Virus record (IMG/VR): IMGVR_UViG_3300025828_003018
Span: 1 to 34,616 of that record
Length of the DNA stretch: 34,616 nucleotides
Source: a virus
Direction: 5' to 3' (one strand)
Both the position numbers and the translations under genes were made by a program. How positions within the stretch are numbered: the first letter of the stretch is position 1; the number at the start of each line of letters is the position of its first letter. Below are positions 19,043 to 28,391 of the stretch, piece after piece. Below the pieces are notes generated by a model that saw nothing but the letters and a program-made list of their open reading frames with translations, ran no database searches and was not told where the DNA came from.

Positions 19043-20607
19043 TGTCTGACGAGTTGCGGGAGTACACAGTTACCGCACCAGACATGGATATCACAGATTC
19101 CATCTGGGACGACCTGCTCACTGATGCGCCAACTCCTGACACAATCCCCGACAGGTCAGTGGAAGTAGCTAACGAGCGTACAAACAATCCTCGCAACACT
19201 TCTTACTTTCTTACTGATGCTGAAGCCGAGGCTCTTCGTCAGGACCCTCGTGTAGAGGCTGTAGAGAATGTCTCCGAAATCCCCGTGCGAAAGCGTGCTT
19301 TTCTAGACGGAAATTTCAACAAGCTAACAACCCAGACCGGAGAAAAGCAGAACTGGGGCCTGCTGCGTCACATTAATGCGACGAATGTTTTTGGGACTTC
19401 CACTTCTGACCCCGGTGGAACTTATGATTATGTTCTAGACGGCACGGGAGTAGATGTCGTAATTGTTGACAGCGGAATTCAAGCTGACCACCCCGAGTTC
19501 GAAGATGCTGAAGGTAACAGCAGGATTCAGCAAATTGATTGGTATACCGCCAGTGGCGTTTCTGGTTCAATGCCAGCAGGGTTCTACGTTGACTACGACG
19601 GACACGGAACTCATGTTGCCGGAACAGTGGCAGGCAAAACTTTCGGCTGGGCAAAGAATGCCAATATTTATGTCATTAAGTTGGCTGGCCTTGAGGGTGC
19701 GTCAGACCCTGTAGGAGGCATGAGCGCTGCAGACGCTTTTGACTGCATCCTTGGGTGGCACAACAATAAAACCAATGGAAACCCCACGGTTGTTGTGAAT
19801 AGTTGGTCGTACATCATCTACTGGGATGAAGCGACCGACGAACTTACTTACAACGAAGTCACTTACTATCCGGTAACAGGTGGTTCCTATCAAGGTGTAC
19901 CGCATAGCGATACAACAAAGGACACTGCTAAGGGTTTAACTGGTCAACAAGTTGATACAACACTTTTTGTTTTCAATCAGAGAGTCGCCTCAGTAGATGC
20001 TGATATTGCCTCAATGATTAGTGCTGGAATTGTTGTGTGCAACGCTGCTGGCAATGGCGGTCTGAAGCACGATGTGTCCGGTGGAGTTGATTACGATAAC
20101 TACGTGACAGCCACCGGTCTGTCAAACTTCTACTACCACAGAGGTGCCTCTCCTTCCGTTAACGGCTCTTCTGGATTTGAGGTTGGCTCATTTGGCACAA
20201 ACTTCATCGGTGGTGTGGAGGCAAAGTCTGTTTACAGCGATGCTGGCCCCGGAGTAAATATTTATGCCGCTGGGGACAGAATTATTAGTGCTTACAGCAT
20301 TACCAATGCAGATTCTGCCAGCAATCCTTACTACTTAGACAATGGGTATTACCAGCAGGTTCTTTCCGGGACTTCCATGGCTACTCCTCAGGTAGCCGGA
20401 ATGTGTGCCCTGCTTTTCCAAGCTCACAGGGACTGGACACCTGCTCAGGTTGTTGGCTGGATGCAGGGAAATTCTAAGACTATCCTGCACACCACGGGCC
20501 TCAGCGATGACTACTCCACCACAAACAGCGTGTACGGCGGACCAAATAGGATTGCTTACCTGCCAATGGCTGGTCAAAGACCATTTTCCCTAAGTGAAGT
20601 AGCATAA
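19042..20607 (+). CDS. Subtilisin-like serine protease (peptidase family S8)
   Basis: 521 residues. The catalytic triad is complete: Asp143 in VVIVDSGI, His188 in GHGTHVAG, Ser445 in LSGTSMATPQ, with the oxyanion-hole Asn338 in NAAGNGG. Residues about 1-95 resemble an inhibitor-I9-like propeptide region (TSYFLTDAEAEALRQDPRVEAVENV), so self-activation is possible. No secretion signal or membrane segment is present. ATG overlaps the previous stop by one base, giving translational coupling inside the fibre operon. Candidate roles are maturation of fibre or giant proteins, or a virion-borne enzyme that digests host surface proteins. It differs from the usual phage prohead proteases (U9, U35/S14 types) in fold and in position. 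The enzyme call is very secure; the substrate is unknown. Confidence 0.95.
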   Translation: MSDELREYTVTAPDMDITDSIWDDLLTDAPTPDTIPDRSVEVANERTNNPRNTSYFLTDAEAEALRQDPRVEAVENVSEIPVRKRAFLDGNFNKLTTQTGEKQNWGLLRHINATNVFGTSTSDPGGTYDYVLDGTGVDVVIVDSGIQADHPEFEDAEGNSRIQQIDWYTASGVSGSMPAGFYVDYDGHGTHVAGTVAGKTFGWAKNANIYVIKLAGLEGASDPVGGMSAADAFDCILGWHNNKTNGNPTVVVNSWSYIIYWDEATDELTYNEVTYYPVTGGSYQGVPHSDTTKDTAKGLTGQQVDTTLFVFNQRVASVDADIASMISAGIVVCNAAGNGGLKHDVSGGVDYDNYVTATGLSNFYYHRGASPSVNGSSGFEVGSFGTNFIGGVEAKSVYSDAGPGVNIYAAGDRIISAYSITNADSASNPYYLDNGYYQQVLSGTSMATPQVAGMCALLFQAHRDWTPAQVVGWMQGNSKTILHTTGLSDDYSTTNSVYGGPNRIAYLPMAGQRPFSLSEVA

Positions 20608-20643
20608 AGTCAGGGTTGGGTATAGATGATGTGTAGTAAACTA

Positions 20644-20650
20644 GATAATA
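20644..20650 (+). promoter_or_regulatory. Putative -10-type promoter element (GATAATA)
   Basis: GATAATA lies 38 bp before the ATG at 20682, matching the spacing of the elements at 5971 and 9233. The other candidate (TTGGGT at 20616 as -35) has too long a spacer. A 12-bp palindrome starts 3 bp downstream. Confidence 0.35.
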
Positions 20651-20652
20651 GA

Positions 20653-20664
20653 TTTCCTAGGAAA
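20653..20664. promoter_or_regulatory. Perfect 12-bp palindrome, possible operator
   Basis: TTTCCTAGGAAA is perfectly self-complementary and falls where transcription from the putative -10 at 20644 would begin. A dimeric repressor site or a small 5' UTR hairpin are both possible. Confidence 0.35.
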
Positions 20665-20681
20665 GTGACGGTGGCTGTCTA

Positions 20682-23224
<2,543 letters not shown>

Positions 23225-23227
23225 CCC

Positions 23228-23280
23228 ATTTCTCTCCGCCAACTGTTATAGTGGTCTTGCCACTGCAGATGGAGAGAAAT
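23228..23280 (+). promoter_or_regulatory. Leader hairpin that would mask the ribosome binding site of the methyltransferase gene
   Basis: ATTTCTCTCC (23228-23237) is perfectly complementary to GGAGAGAAAT (23271-23280), which contains the Shine-Dalgarno sequence and ends directly before the ATG at 23282. Inside the loop is a second hairpin, AGTGG/CCACT (23250-23254 with 23260-23264). Transcripts reading through from the fibre operon would fold and hide the site. Confidence 0.5.
23244..23252 (+). promoter_or_regulatory. Putative extended -10 promoter (TGTTATAGT)
   Basis: TG-N-TATAGT matches an extended -10 and lies 35 bp (hexamer to start codon) before the methyltransferase gene. No -35 is visible. 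A transcript starting here would lack the left arm of the leader hairpin and so have a free ribosome binding site. Confidence 0.4.
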
Positions 23281-23281
23281 A

Positions 23282-23857
23282 ATGACCCAGCTCCCCAATT
23301 GGTTCGCCAACGACGGGCAAGCAAATTTTCATGCCCACCTGAGCGAACTATCTTCCACACCAATTAGAGCTCTACAAATTGGTGCTTACACGGGGGATGC
23401 AAGCTTGTGGATGTATTTTAATCTTCTCAAGCACCCCGACTCTGTTCTTATTGATGTTGACACTTGGGAGGGTTCAGACGAGCCGGTACATCATGGGATG
23501 AACTGGGGTTCCGTAGAGACTGTCTACGATGCAAAAACCCAGAAGGCTCGTGAAGAAAGAAAAATTGTCAAGTTTAAGGGAACCAGCGACTGGTTCTTCA
23601 AGAACAATCAACAGTTTTTTGATTTTATCTATGTAGACGGAGACCACACCGCTCCTTCTGTTATGAGAGATGCCGTTCACTCTTTTGATTGCTTGAAACC
23701 CGGTGGGATTATTGCATTCGATGACTACCAGTGGTCCGCCGGTCTCGGGGTTTCGAAAGAGCCCAAGGCAGCTATTGATGCTTTCTATCTAACTCATATG
23801 GAGAGATTGGAAGTCTTAGTCAATGACTACCAATTTTGGATAAGAAAGACGATGTGA
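23282..23857 (+). CDS. Class I SAM-dependent methyltransferase (Methyltransf_24-like)
   Basis: 191 residues with the Rossmann methyltransferase pattern: motif I ALQIGAYTGDASLW (30-43), the acidic end of strand 2 in VLIDVDTW (55-62), FDFIYVDGDHTAPSV (113-127) with the DGDH signature typical of the Methyltransf_24 group, and LKPGGIIAFDDY (138-149). It is complete but small for a stand-alone enzyme. The substrate cannot be read from sequence; relatives are found in surface-glycan and small-molecule gene sets. The ATG is preceded by a GGAGAGA site that is part of a hairpin. The gene ends 2 bp before the halogenase start, so both are likely made together. Confidence 0.85.
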   Translation: MTQLPNWFANDGQANFHAHLSELSSTPIRALQIGAYTGDASLWMYFNLLKHPDSVLIDVDTWEGSDEPVHHGMNWGSVETVYDAKTQKAREERKIVKFKGTSDWFFKNNQQFFDFIYVDGDHTAPSVMRDAVHSFDCLKPGGIIAFDDYQWSAGLGVSKEPKAAIDAFYLTHMERLEVLVNDYQFWIRKTM

Positions 23858-23859
23858 CA

Positions 23860-25440
23860 ATGGAAGAGAAAAAGCCGTACAAATTTGTTGTCGTTGGTGG
23901 TGGGACTGCGGGTTGGATTTCTGCTCTCTATCTTCGCTACAAATCTCCCAGCTCAGAAATCACTCTGGTTGAGTCAGATTCAATTGGCGTCTTAGGTGCT
24001 GGAGAGGGAACTACTCCGCCGTTTATGCATTTCCTAGAGAGTGTTCAAATACCGTTGTCACGGTTGGTTCAGGAAACAAGCACGACTATCAAAAATGGAA
24101 TCAAGTTTGTCAACTGGCAAGGAGCCGGTGATTATTACTATCACGGGTTTGCTGCTAGTGAGGAAGTCGGCTTAAGCGCTTTTGACAATCACCAATATCT
24201 CTTTGACACTTCCATGCTCTTTGCTTATGGAGAAGCAACTGGAAAATCATTTTCCGACTACAACTACATAGACAGACTCTGTGAGCAGAATAAAGTTCCA
24301 TTCCATCTCCACCCAGAGTATGAGAGTCAGGCCATTCCTGACCCAATTTTCAAGTATCTCTACAATGCAAATTATGCGGTTCACTTTGACGCAATTGCCC
24401 TAGCTGACTTCTTCAAAAAAGTGGCTACGGAAGAAAGAGAAATCATCCGTATCGAGGGGAAGGTAGTCGGTGAGACAACTAACTCAGGCGGTGAGATTGA
24501 GTCTCTTCAGTTGGAGTCTGGAGAGAGCATCGAGGGAGATTTCTTCATTGACTGTACTGGCTTTGCGAAAAGACTAATAGGTGGTCTTTACGAGAGCGAG
24601 TGGGAAGACCACTCCAAATACCTAACTGTAGATTCAGCAATGCCGTATTTTCTGCCAGTTGACCCCAACAACTTGGCTTCCTACACAGAGTCAACAGCCA
24701 TGAAATACGGCTGGTCGTGGAAGATTCCTCTGCAGCACAGGTACGGCTGCGGCTATGTCTTTGATTCAAAGTATCTAACTGATGAAGAGGCTAAGGCAGA
24801 AATTATCGAGTTCTTAGGTGAAGAGCCTGTGTGGCCCCGAGAGAAGTCCTTCAAGTTCTCCCCGGGGTACTACAAGACCCCATGGACAAAGAACTGCCTT
24901 GCCGTAGGTCTCTCAAGTGGTTTCATAGAGCCACTTGAGGCTACGTCAATTTGGGCCACTATTCTTCAACTAAAGCACGCTCTCAAAGACATGGCTTTAG
25001 TTAAGAACAGAAATCAAAAGAGTATTGACGAGTTCAATAACTATTCTTGCCGAATCAACGACAGCATTTTCAACTTTGTCTATCTCCATTACATGGGCGG
25101 TCGTACAGACACTGAATTTTGGAAGCACTACCAGTCAGATTCGAATACTCCGCCTCGGTTAAAGTCTATTCTTTCGACTTGGGAATACAGGCTCCCCCGT
25201 TACACGGATTTTGAAGGAGATATTTTCCTTCTTGAAAGTTGGCTCTCTGTTGCAAAGGGAGTTTCTAAAGTTAATGACAAGACATACAAACAACTTTATG
25301 AAGACAATGATATTCCAGAGCACATCGAAAATGATTATAAATTTTTGATGCAAGTTCAAGAAGAGCATCTAGACATAGCCACCCCTCACGGTAAGTTTCT
25401 GGCTGACCTTGGGCAGGCATCGCAAGTACGGCAAGCGTGA
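23860..25440 (+). CDS. Flavin-dependent tryptophan-halogenase-family enzyme
   Basis: 526 residues from ATG 23860; a TTG at 23836 would add eight residues and overlap the methyltransferase. Three family marks are intact: the FAD-binding GGGTAGW (13-19), the halogenase-specific W-x-W-x-I-P (285-290, GWSWKIP), and the segment around Lys78 (TTIKNGIKFVNW), which aligns with the catalytic Lys79 region of PrnA. GLSSGFIEPLEATS (350-363) matches the substrate-side helix; Glu360 is the likely equivalent of PrnA Glu346. The family uses FADH2, oxygen and halide to make hypohalous acid that reacts through the lysine. Such enzymes need a flavin reductase, which is not in this window and may come from the host. 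A cyanophage member, VirX1, is a known iodinase. The substrate here is unknown. Confidence 0.92.
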   Translation: MEEKKPYKFVVVGGGTAGWISALYLRYKSPSSEITLVESDSIGVLGAGEGTTPPFMHFLESVQIPLSRLVQETSTTIKNGIKFVNWQGAGDYYYHGFAASEEVGLSAFDNHQYLFDTSMLFAYGEATGKSFSDYNYIDRLCEQNKVPFHLHPEYESQAIPDPIFKYLYNANYAVHFDAIALADFFKKVATEEREIIRIEGKVVGETTNSGGEIESLQLESGESIEGDFFIDCTGFAKRLIGGLYESEWEDHSKYLTVDSAMPYFLPVDPNNLASYTESTAMKYGWSWKIPLQHRYGCGYVFDSKYLTDEEAKAEIIEFLGEEPVWPREKSFKFSPGYYKTPWTKNCLAVGLSSGFIEPLEATSIWATILQLKHALKDMALVKNRNQKSIDEFNNYSCRINDSIFNFVYLHYMGGRTDTEFWKHYQSDSNTPPRLKSILSTWEYRLPRYTDFEGDIFLLESWLSVAKGVSKVNDKTYKQLYEDNDIPEHIENDYKFLMQVQEEHLDIATPHGKFLADLGQASQVRQA

Positions 25441-25454
25441 TATAGGAGACAATG

Positions 25455-26528
25455 ATGAAAGCTGCTATCTACACAATCGCACTCAACGAGTTACAGTTTG
25501 TTGAGCGTTGGTACGAGTCAGCAAAGGATGCGGATTACCTGCTAATTGCTGACACTGGGTCTACAGACGGGACGGTGGAGAAGGCTCGTGAGTTGGGTAT
25601 CAATGTTGTCGATGTGCGGGTTAGTCCTTGGCGATTTGACGACGCACGCAATGCGGCGCTCGCTGCACTTCCTCTCGACATCGACATGTGCGTGTCCCTT
25701 GACATGGATGAAGTCATCACTCCCGGATGGAAACAGGTTCTAGAAGAAGCTTGGGAGAAGGGCATCAACCGCCCTCGTTACAAGCACATTTGGTCGTGGA
25801 ACGAAGATGGCACGCCCGGGCTTGAATTTTCTTACGACCACATTCATGCTCGTAAAGGCTTCCGTTGGCGGCATCCGGTACATGAGTGCATCTACTCATA
25901 TGGCATTGAAGAGATGCAGGGTTGGATTGACGGTCTAGAGACCCATCACCACCCCGACAACACTAAGAGCAGGTCTCAGTACTTGCCGCTTCTTGCGCTT
26001 TCGGTTAAGGAAGACCCCTACAACGACCGCAACGCTTTCTATTACGGTCGTGAGCTCTACTTCTACGGTCAGTACATGGAAGCAGCAGCAGAGCTGAAAA
26101 GGCACTTGGAACTACCTACAGCCCATTGGAAGCCAGAGCGTGCTGCCTCAATGCGGTTTATTGGTAAGTCCCTGCCCGCCGAGGCAGAGCATTGGTTTAG
26201 AAAGGCTGTTGACGAAGCCCCCGGTCGTAGGGAGCCTTTTGTTGACCTTGCAAAGCTCTACTACGGTCGTCAGGAATGGCGTCAGTGTCTAGACGCAGCC
26301 GAGAGCGCCTTGGAGATTAAAGAAAAGCCTTTGGAATACCTTTGCGAGGCTGAATCATGGGGTGCAGCACCGTGGGACTACGCTGCAATCGCTGCGTACA
26401 ACCTTGGAGAGTACGAAAAGGCCGCCGAGTACGCTCGTAACGCCGTAGAACTTGAGCCAGACAACGAACGAATGCAGAGCAACCTAGTTTTCTGCGAAAA
26501 GGCAGCCGGAGCTAGTATTACTTCTTAG
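25455..26528 (+). CDS. Family 2 glycosyltransferase with C-terminal TPR-like repeats
   Basis: 357 residues. Of two adjacent ATGs (25452, 25455), the second sits at better distance from AGGAGA at 25444. The N-terminal GT-A domain has the opening strand AIYTIALNE, the nucleotide-sugar motif DTGSTDGT (33-40) and the metal-binding SLDMDE (81-86). A WRHPVHECIYS segment follows near 135-145, then a HHHP motif. From about 180 to 345 helical pairs recur (FYYGRELYFYGQYMEAAAEL, AIAAYNLGEYEKAAEYARNA, AVELEPDN), giving a TPR-like scaffold. This architecture resembles SunS-like and phage-borne glycosyltransferases acting on proteins or surface polymers. The 3' end overlaps the convergent WhiB gene by 11 bp. 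Confidence 0.88.
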   Translation: MKAAIYTIALNELQFVERWYESAKDADYLLIADTGSTDGTVEKARELGINVVDVRVSPWRFDDARNAALAALPLDIDMCVSLDMDEVITPGWKQVLEEAWEKGINRPRYKHIWSWNEDGTPGLEFSYDHIHARKGFRWRHPVHECIYSYGIEEMQGWIDGLETHHHPDNTKSRSQYLPLLALSVKEDPYNDRNAFYYGRELYFYGQYMEAAAELKRHLELPTAHWKPERAASMRFIGKSLPAEAEHWFRKAVDEAPGRREPFVDLAKLYYGRQEWRQCLDAAESALEIKEKPLEYLCEAESWGAAPWDYAAIAAYNLGEYEKAAEYARNAVELEPDNERMQSNLVFCEKAAGASITS

Positions 26529-27057
26529 TTTTCTTAGCTCGGGCCTTTTCCTTGGCCCTTATTCGGGCTTTGCGGTCACGCTCTTTCTGCTTCTTCTCTT
26601 CTCTCTGCTGGCGGTCAAGCTGGTAGGCATGGACAGCGTTGACACTGGTCCTGCTACGCCATGAGAAGTGGCATACGGTGCAAGTCACAATCTTGGCGGT
26701 AGTCCAACGACCACCACCAGAAAGTTCTTGAGTACTGGTTTCTAACTTAGAGGGACGAGCACTGCAATAGGGACAGTGAGGGAATCTACGCCTTCTAGTT
26801 TCCTCCCCTTTGTAAGACACGGAGAGAGCTCTGCGGATTTCGACTTCATCCTTGCCGCCCCAGATGCCCCAAATTTGTCGATGCTCTAGCGCCCACTGCA
26901 GACACTGAGCTCGAACTGGGCACGAGTAGCACAAGTTTTTCGCTTCTGTGCGCTCGTTGGCTTCTTTCGAGAAGAACCATTCTCGGTTCTCACGAAATTG
27001 GGGTTTGGAGCACAAAGCATCCGACTGCCACTTCAGGTTGTCGGCAGGTTTCCACAC
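26518..27057 (-). CDS. WhiB-family protein fused to a zinc ribbon and a basic tail
   Basis: 179 residues; GTG start giving (M)WKPADNLKWQ. The WhiB domain has four cysteines for a [4Fe-4S] cluster (Cys16, Cys43, Cys46, Cys52, the last three in CYSCPVRAQC) and the G(I/V)WGG turn (64-68). After it come Cys95-x2-Cys98 and Cys126-x2-Cys129, a zinc-ribbon pattern, and then a Lys/Arg-rich helix to the end (about 150-179). WhiB proteins are actinobacterial regulators that usually bind the primary sigma factor; phage copies such as WhiB of TM4 alter host gene expression. The extra C-terminal domains suggest added nucleic acid binding. It is the last gene of the minus-strand run and overlaps the glycosyltransferase end by 11 bp. 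Confidence 0.88.
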   Translation of the reverse strand: MWKPADNLKWQSDALCSKPQFRENREWFFSKEANERTEAKNLCYSCPVRAQCLQWALEHRQIWGIWGGKDEVEIRRALSVSYKGEETRRRRFPHCPYCSARPSKLETSTQELSGGGRWTTAKIVTCTVCHFSWRSRTSVNAVHAYQLDRQQREEKKQKERDRKARIRAKEKARAKKTKK

Positions 27058-27102
27058 GCCACCATAATAGTAGATTAGACGAGATAAATCCGGGATATTG
27101 GA

Positions 27103-27447
27103 CTAGTTTTGTATAATTTCCACCCAAGTGGTTGGTAGAGATTGGTCTACATAGTCGCCATACTCGGTTTCGCCATCTTCATCGCAGGCGAAAAGTTGGG
27201 TGTCTCCATCTACATACCCTGAGTATCCAAAGTCCCACAGAGCCCCTTCTAGGGCTTTAAAACCGTCTCCCAGCGAGTCCACTACACCGTCTCTCTGGAG
27301 AGTCGAGGCTAGGGCTCTAAGCACGATTTCGTTGTCGGATTCAACGTGGTCGTGGGTGACGTACACGAGGTCTGAATGGTTCTCCGAGAAGTAGCCCTCG
27401 CCCTCCCAGTGGGACCAAAGGGACTCTCCCAGACGAACGTCTTTCAC
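27103..27447 (-). CDS. Acidic hypothetical protein
   Basis: 114 residues from a GTG 4 bp after the previous stop, with AGTAGG as a weak ribosome binding site. It is strongly acidic, with about 25 Asp/Glu against few Lys/Arg, concentrated in the second half (DEDGETEYGDYVD). A few aromatic residues and one Cys are present, with no membrane segment or known motif. I do not recognise a family. Tight spacing to its neighbours supports it as a real gene. Acidic small phage proteins can mimic DNA or bind host enzymes, but nothing specific shows that here. Confidence 0.65.
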   Translation of the reverse strand: MKDVRLGESLWSHWEGEGYFSENHSDLVYVTHDHVESDNEIVLRALASTLQRDGVVDSLGDGFKALEGALWDFGYSGYVDGDTQLFACDEDGETEYGDYVDQSLPTTWVEIIQN

Positions 27448-27451
27448 TTGC

Positions 27452-27760
27452 CTACTCTTCTTCTGACTCTTCTAAGTCGAAGTGGGCCTCTGTGTTTCGG
27501 CTCATTGTAGAAATTTTTTGATTGGTGAAAGAGTCTGCTTCTGGGTCACGAAGTTCGTAAATCCCAGAGATAGTGATTTTCCCGCACTGAGAGCAAACTT
27601 CTACGGTCTGGGTGTTGTACTTCTGAGGGATGTCTACACCCTTTAGACGCATGAGAATGTTCCCATCATCGTCGCAGCTTTCGGGTTCCCACTGAGTATG
27701 GTCTTTAAGCCAACACGCTTCACATGTTGGCAGTGGTGCCATAACCCGTTCTGCGCTCAT
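27452..27760 (-). CDS. Small Cys4 zinc-binding-type actinophage protein
   Basis: 102 residues. Cys13-x2-Cys16 (TCEACWLKDHTQWEPES) and Cys56-x2-Cys59 (EVCSQCGKITISGIYEL) form a probable zinc-binding pair of knuckles around a central beta region (GNILMRLKGVDIP). I recall proteins with the CWL--HT-WEPES segment as recurring hypotheticals in actinobacteriophages, which supports the host inference. ATG with AGGTAG at 9 bp; an internal ATG at codon 7 would also fit the conserved part. Nine bp separate it from the upstream WhiB gene's stop. The function is unknown. Confidence 0.75.
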   Translation of the reverse strand: MSAERVMAPLPTCEACWLKDHTQWEPESCDDDGNILMRLKGVDIPQKYNTQTVEVCSQCGKITISGIYELRDPEADSFTNQKISTMSRNTEAHFDLEESEEE

Positions 27761-27769
27761 GCTTATATT

Positions 27770-28063
27770 CTACCTGTTTGGCGAGTATGGGATTGTCTTA
27801 GGAATGTTTATTTTGCTTTTTCCACGCATTGTTCTGCGCTCCCTAGGGGTCAGCCCTCCCCACATACCGTGGAGTTCGTTTTCTATTCCCCACAGTGCGC
27901 AATCATTTTGATGGACGCAGGTGTTGCAGATTTTCTTCGCTTGTCGGTAGTGGTCTGAGGGGAAGCCAACCCTTTCGGGGTCGTCTGCGTCTTTGTTGAA
28001 GAAGATTTCAACTCCGACTTCTCGACACTTAGCCTCATCGAATTCCCATGGCATCTTCCTCAT
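27770..28063 (-). CDS. WhiB-family transcriptional regulator
   Basis: 97 residues, typical WhiB size. The four cluster cysteines are Cys13, Cys46, Cys49 and Cys55 (CNTCVHQNDC), followed by GMWGG (66-70), TPRERR and a basic C-terminus (RRTMRGKSKIN) as in DNA-contacting WhiB proteins. The family binds region 4 of the actinobacterial primary sigma factor and redirects transcription. The upstream AGGAGA is 11 bp from the ATG. This is the second WhiB in the same run; the two share little sequence outside the motifs, so they probably have separate roles. Confidence 0.92.
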   Translation of the reverse strand: MRKMPWEFDEAKCREVGVEIFFNKDADDPERVGFPSDHYRQAKKICNTCVHQNDCALWGIENELHGMWGGLTPRERRTMRGKSKINIPKTIPYSPNR

Positions 28064-28070
28064 TACGAAG

Positions 28071-28391
28071 TTATTCTCCTGTCGCTAGCTTCCCTACTTC
28101 ATAACCGCAACCGGCATAACCGGCAATGTCAACCCAAGTGTCTGGTTGGAACCCTGACTTAGAAACAAATCGAGCAAGTTTCACACCGACCATCGCCATG
28201 GCAACTTCTTCGGCTGTTATTTCCCGCTCAAAAAGAACGGACCAGATTTTTGCAATCCTTGTCAGATTCTCTTCTGGTCCGCCGTACTGAACATCTCTAT
28301 CCCCTGCGATAATCCGTGCCGCTTCTCTGAGAGCCTCGACACGGGGGAGAACGGGTTCTGGTGCTGGTGTCGTTTTGTCATCGTCTGACAT
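28071..28391 (-). CDS. DUF6378-like phage protein
   Basis: 106 residues. The core (EALREAARIIAGDRDVQYGGPEENL, then IAKIWSVLFEREITAEEVAMAMVGVKLARF) fits the phage DUF6378 family: a helical domain with a GDR--QYG-PE-N signature and a KLAR helix. The biochemical role of that family is not established as far as I know. AAGGA sits 6-7 bp before the ATG. The start overlaps the end of the preceding gene by 14 bp and the stop is 7 bp before the WhiB start, so it belongs to one operon. Confidence 0.75.
   Translation of the reverse strand: MSDDDKTTPAPEPVLPRVEALREAARIIAGDRDVQYGGPEENLTRIAKIWSVLFEREITAEEVAMAMVGVKLARFVSKSGFQPDTWVDIAGYAGCGYEVGKLATGE

Noticed and set aside
27058-27102. Promoter for the WhiB fusion gene in the 45-bp gap
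   Set aside because: Only weak hexamers (TACTAT, TCTAAT) at poor distances from the start and no -35 were seen; expression from the upstream promoter at 29078-29106 is enough to explain it.
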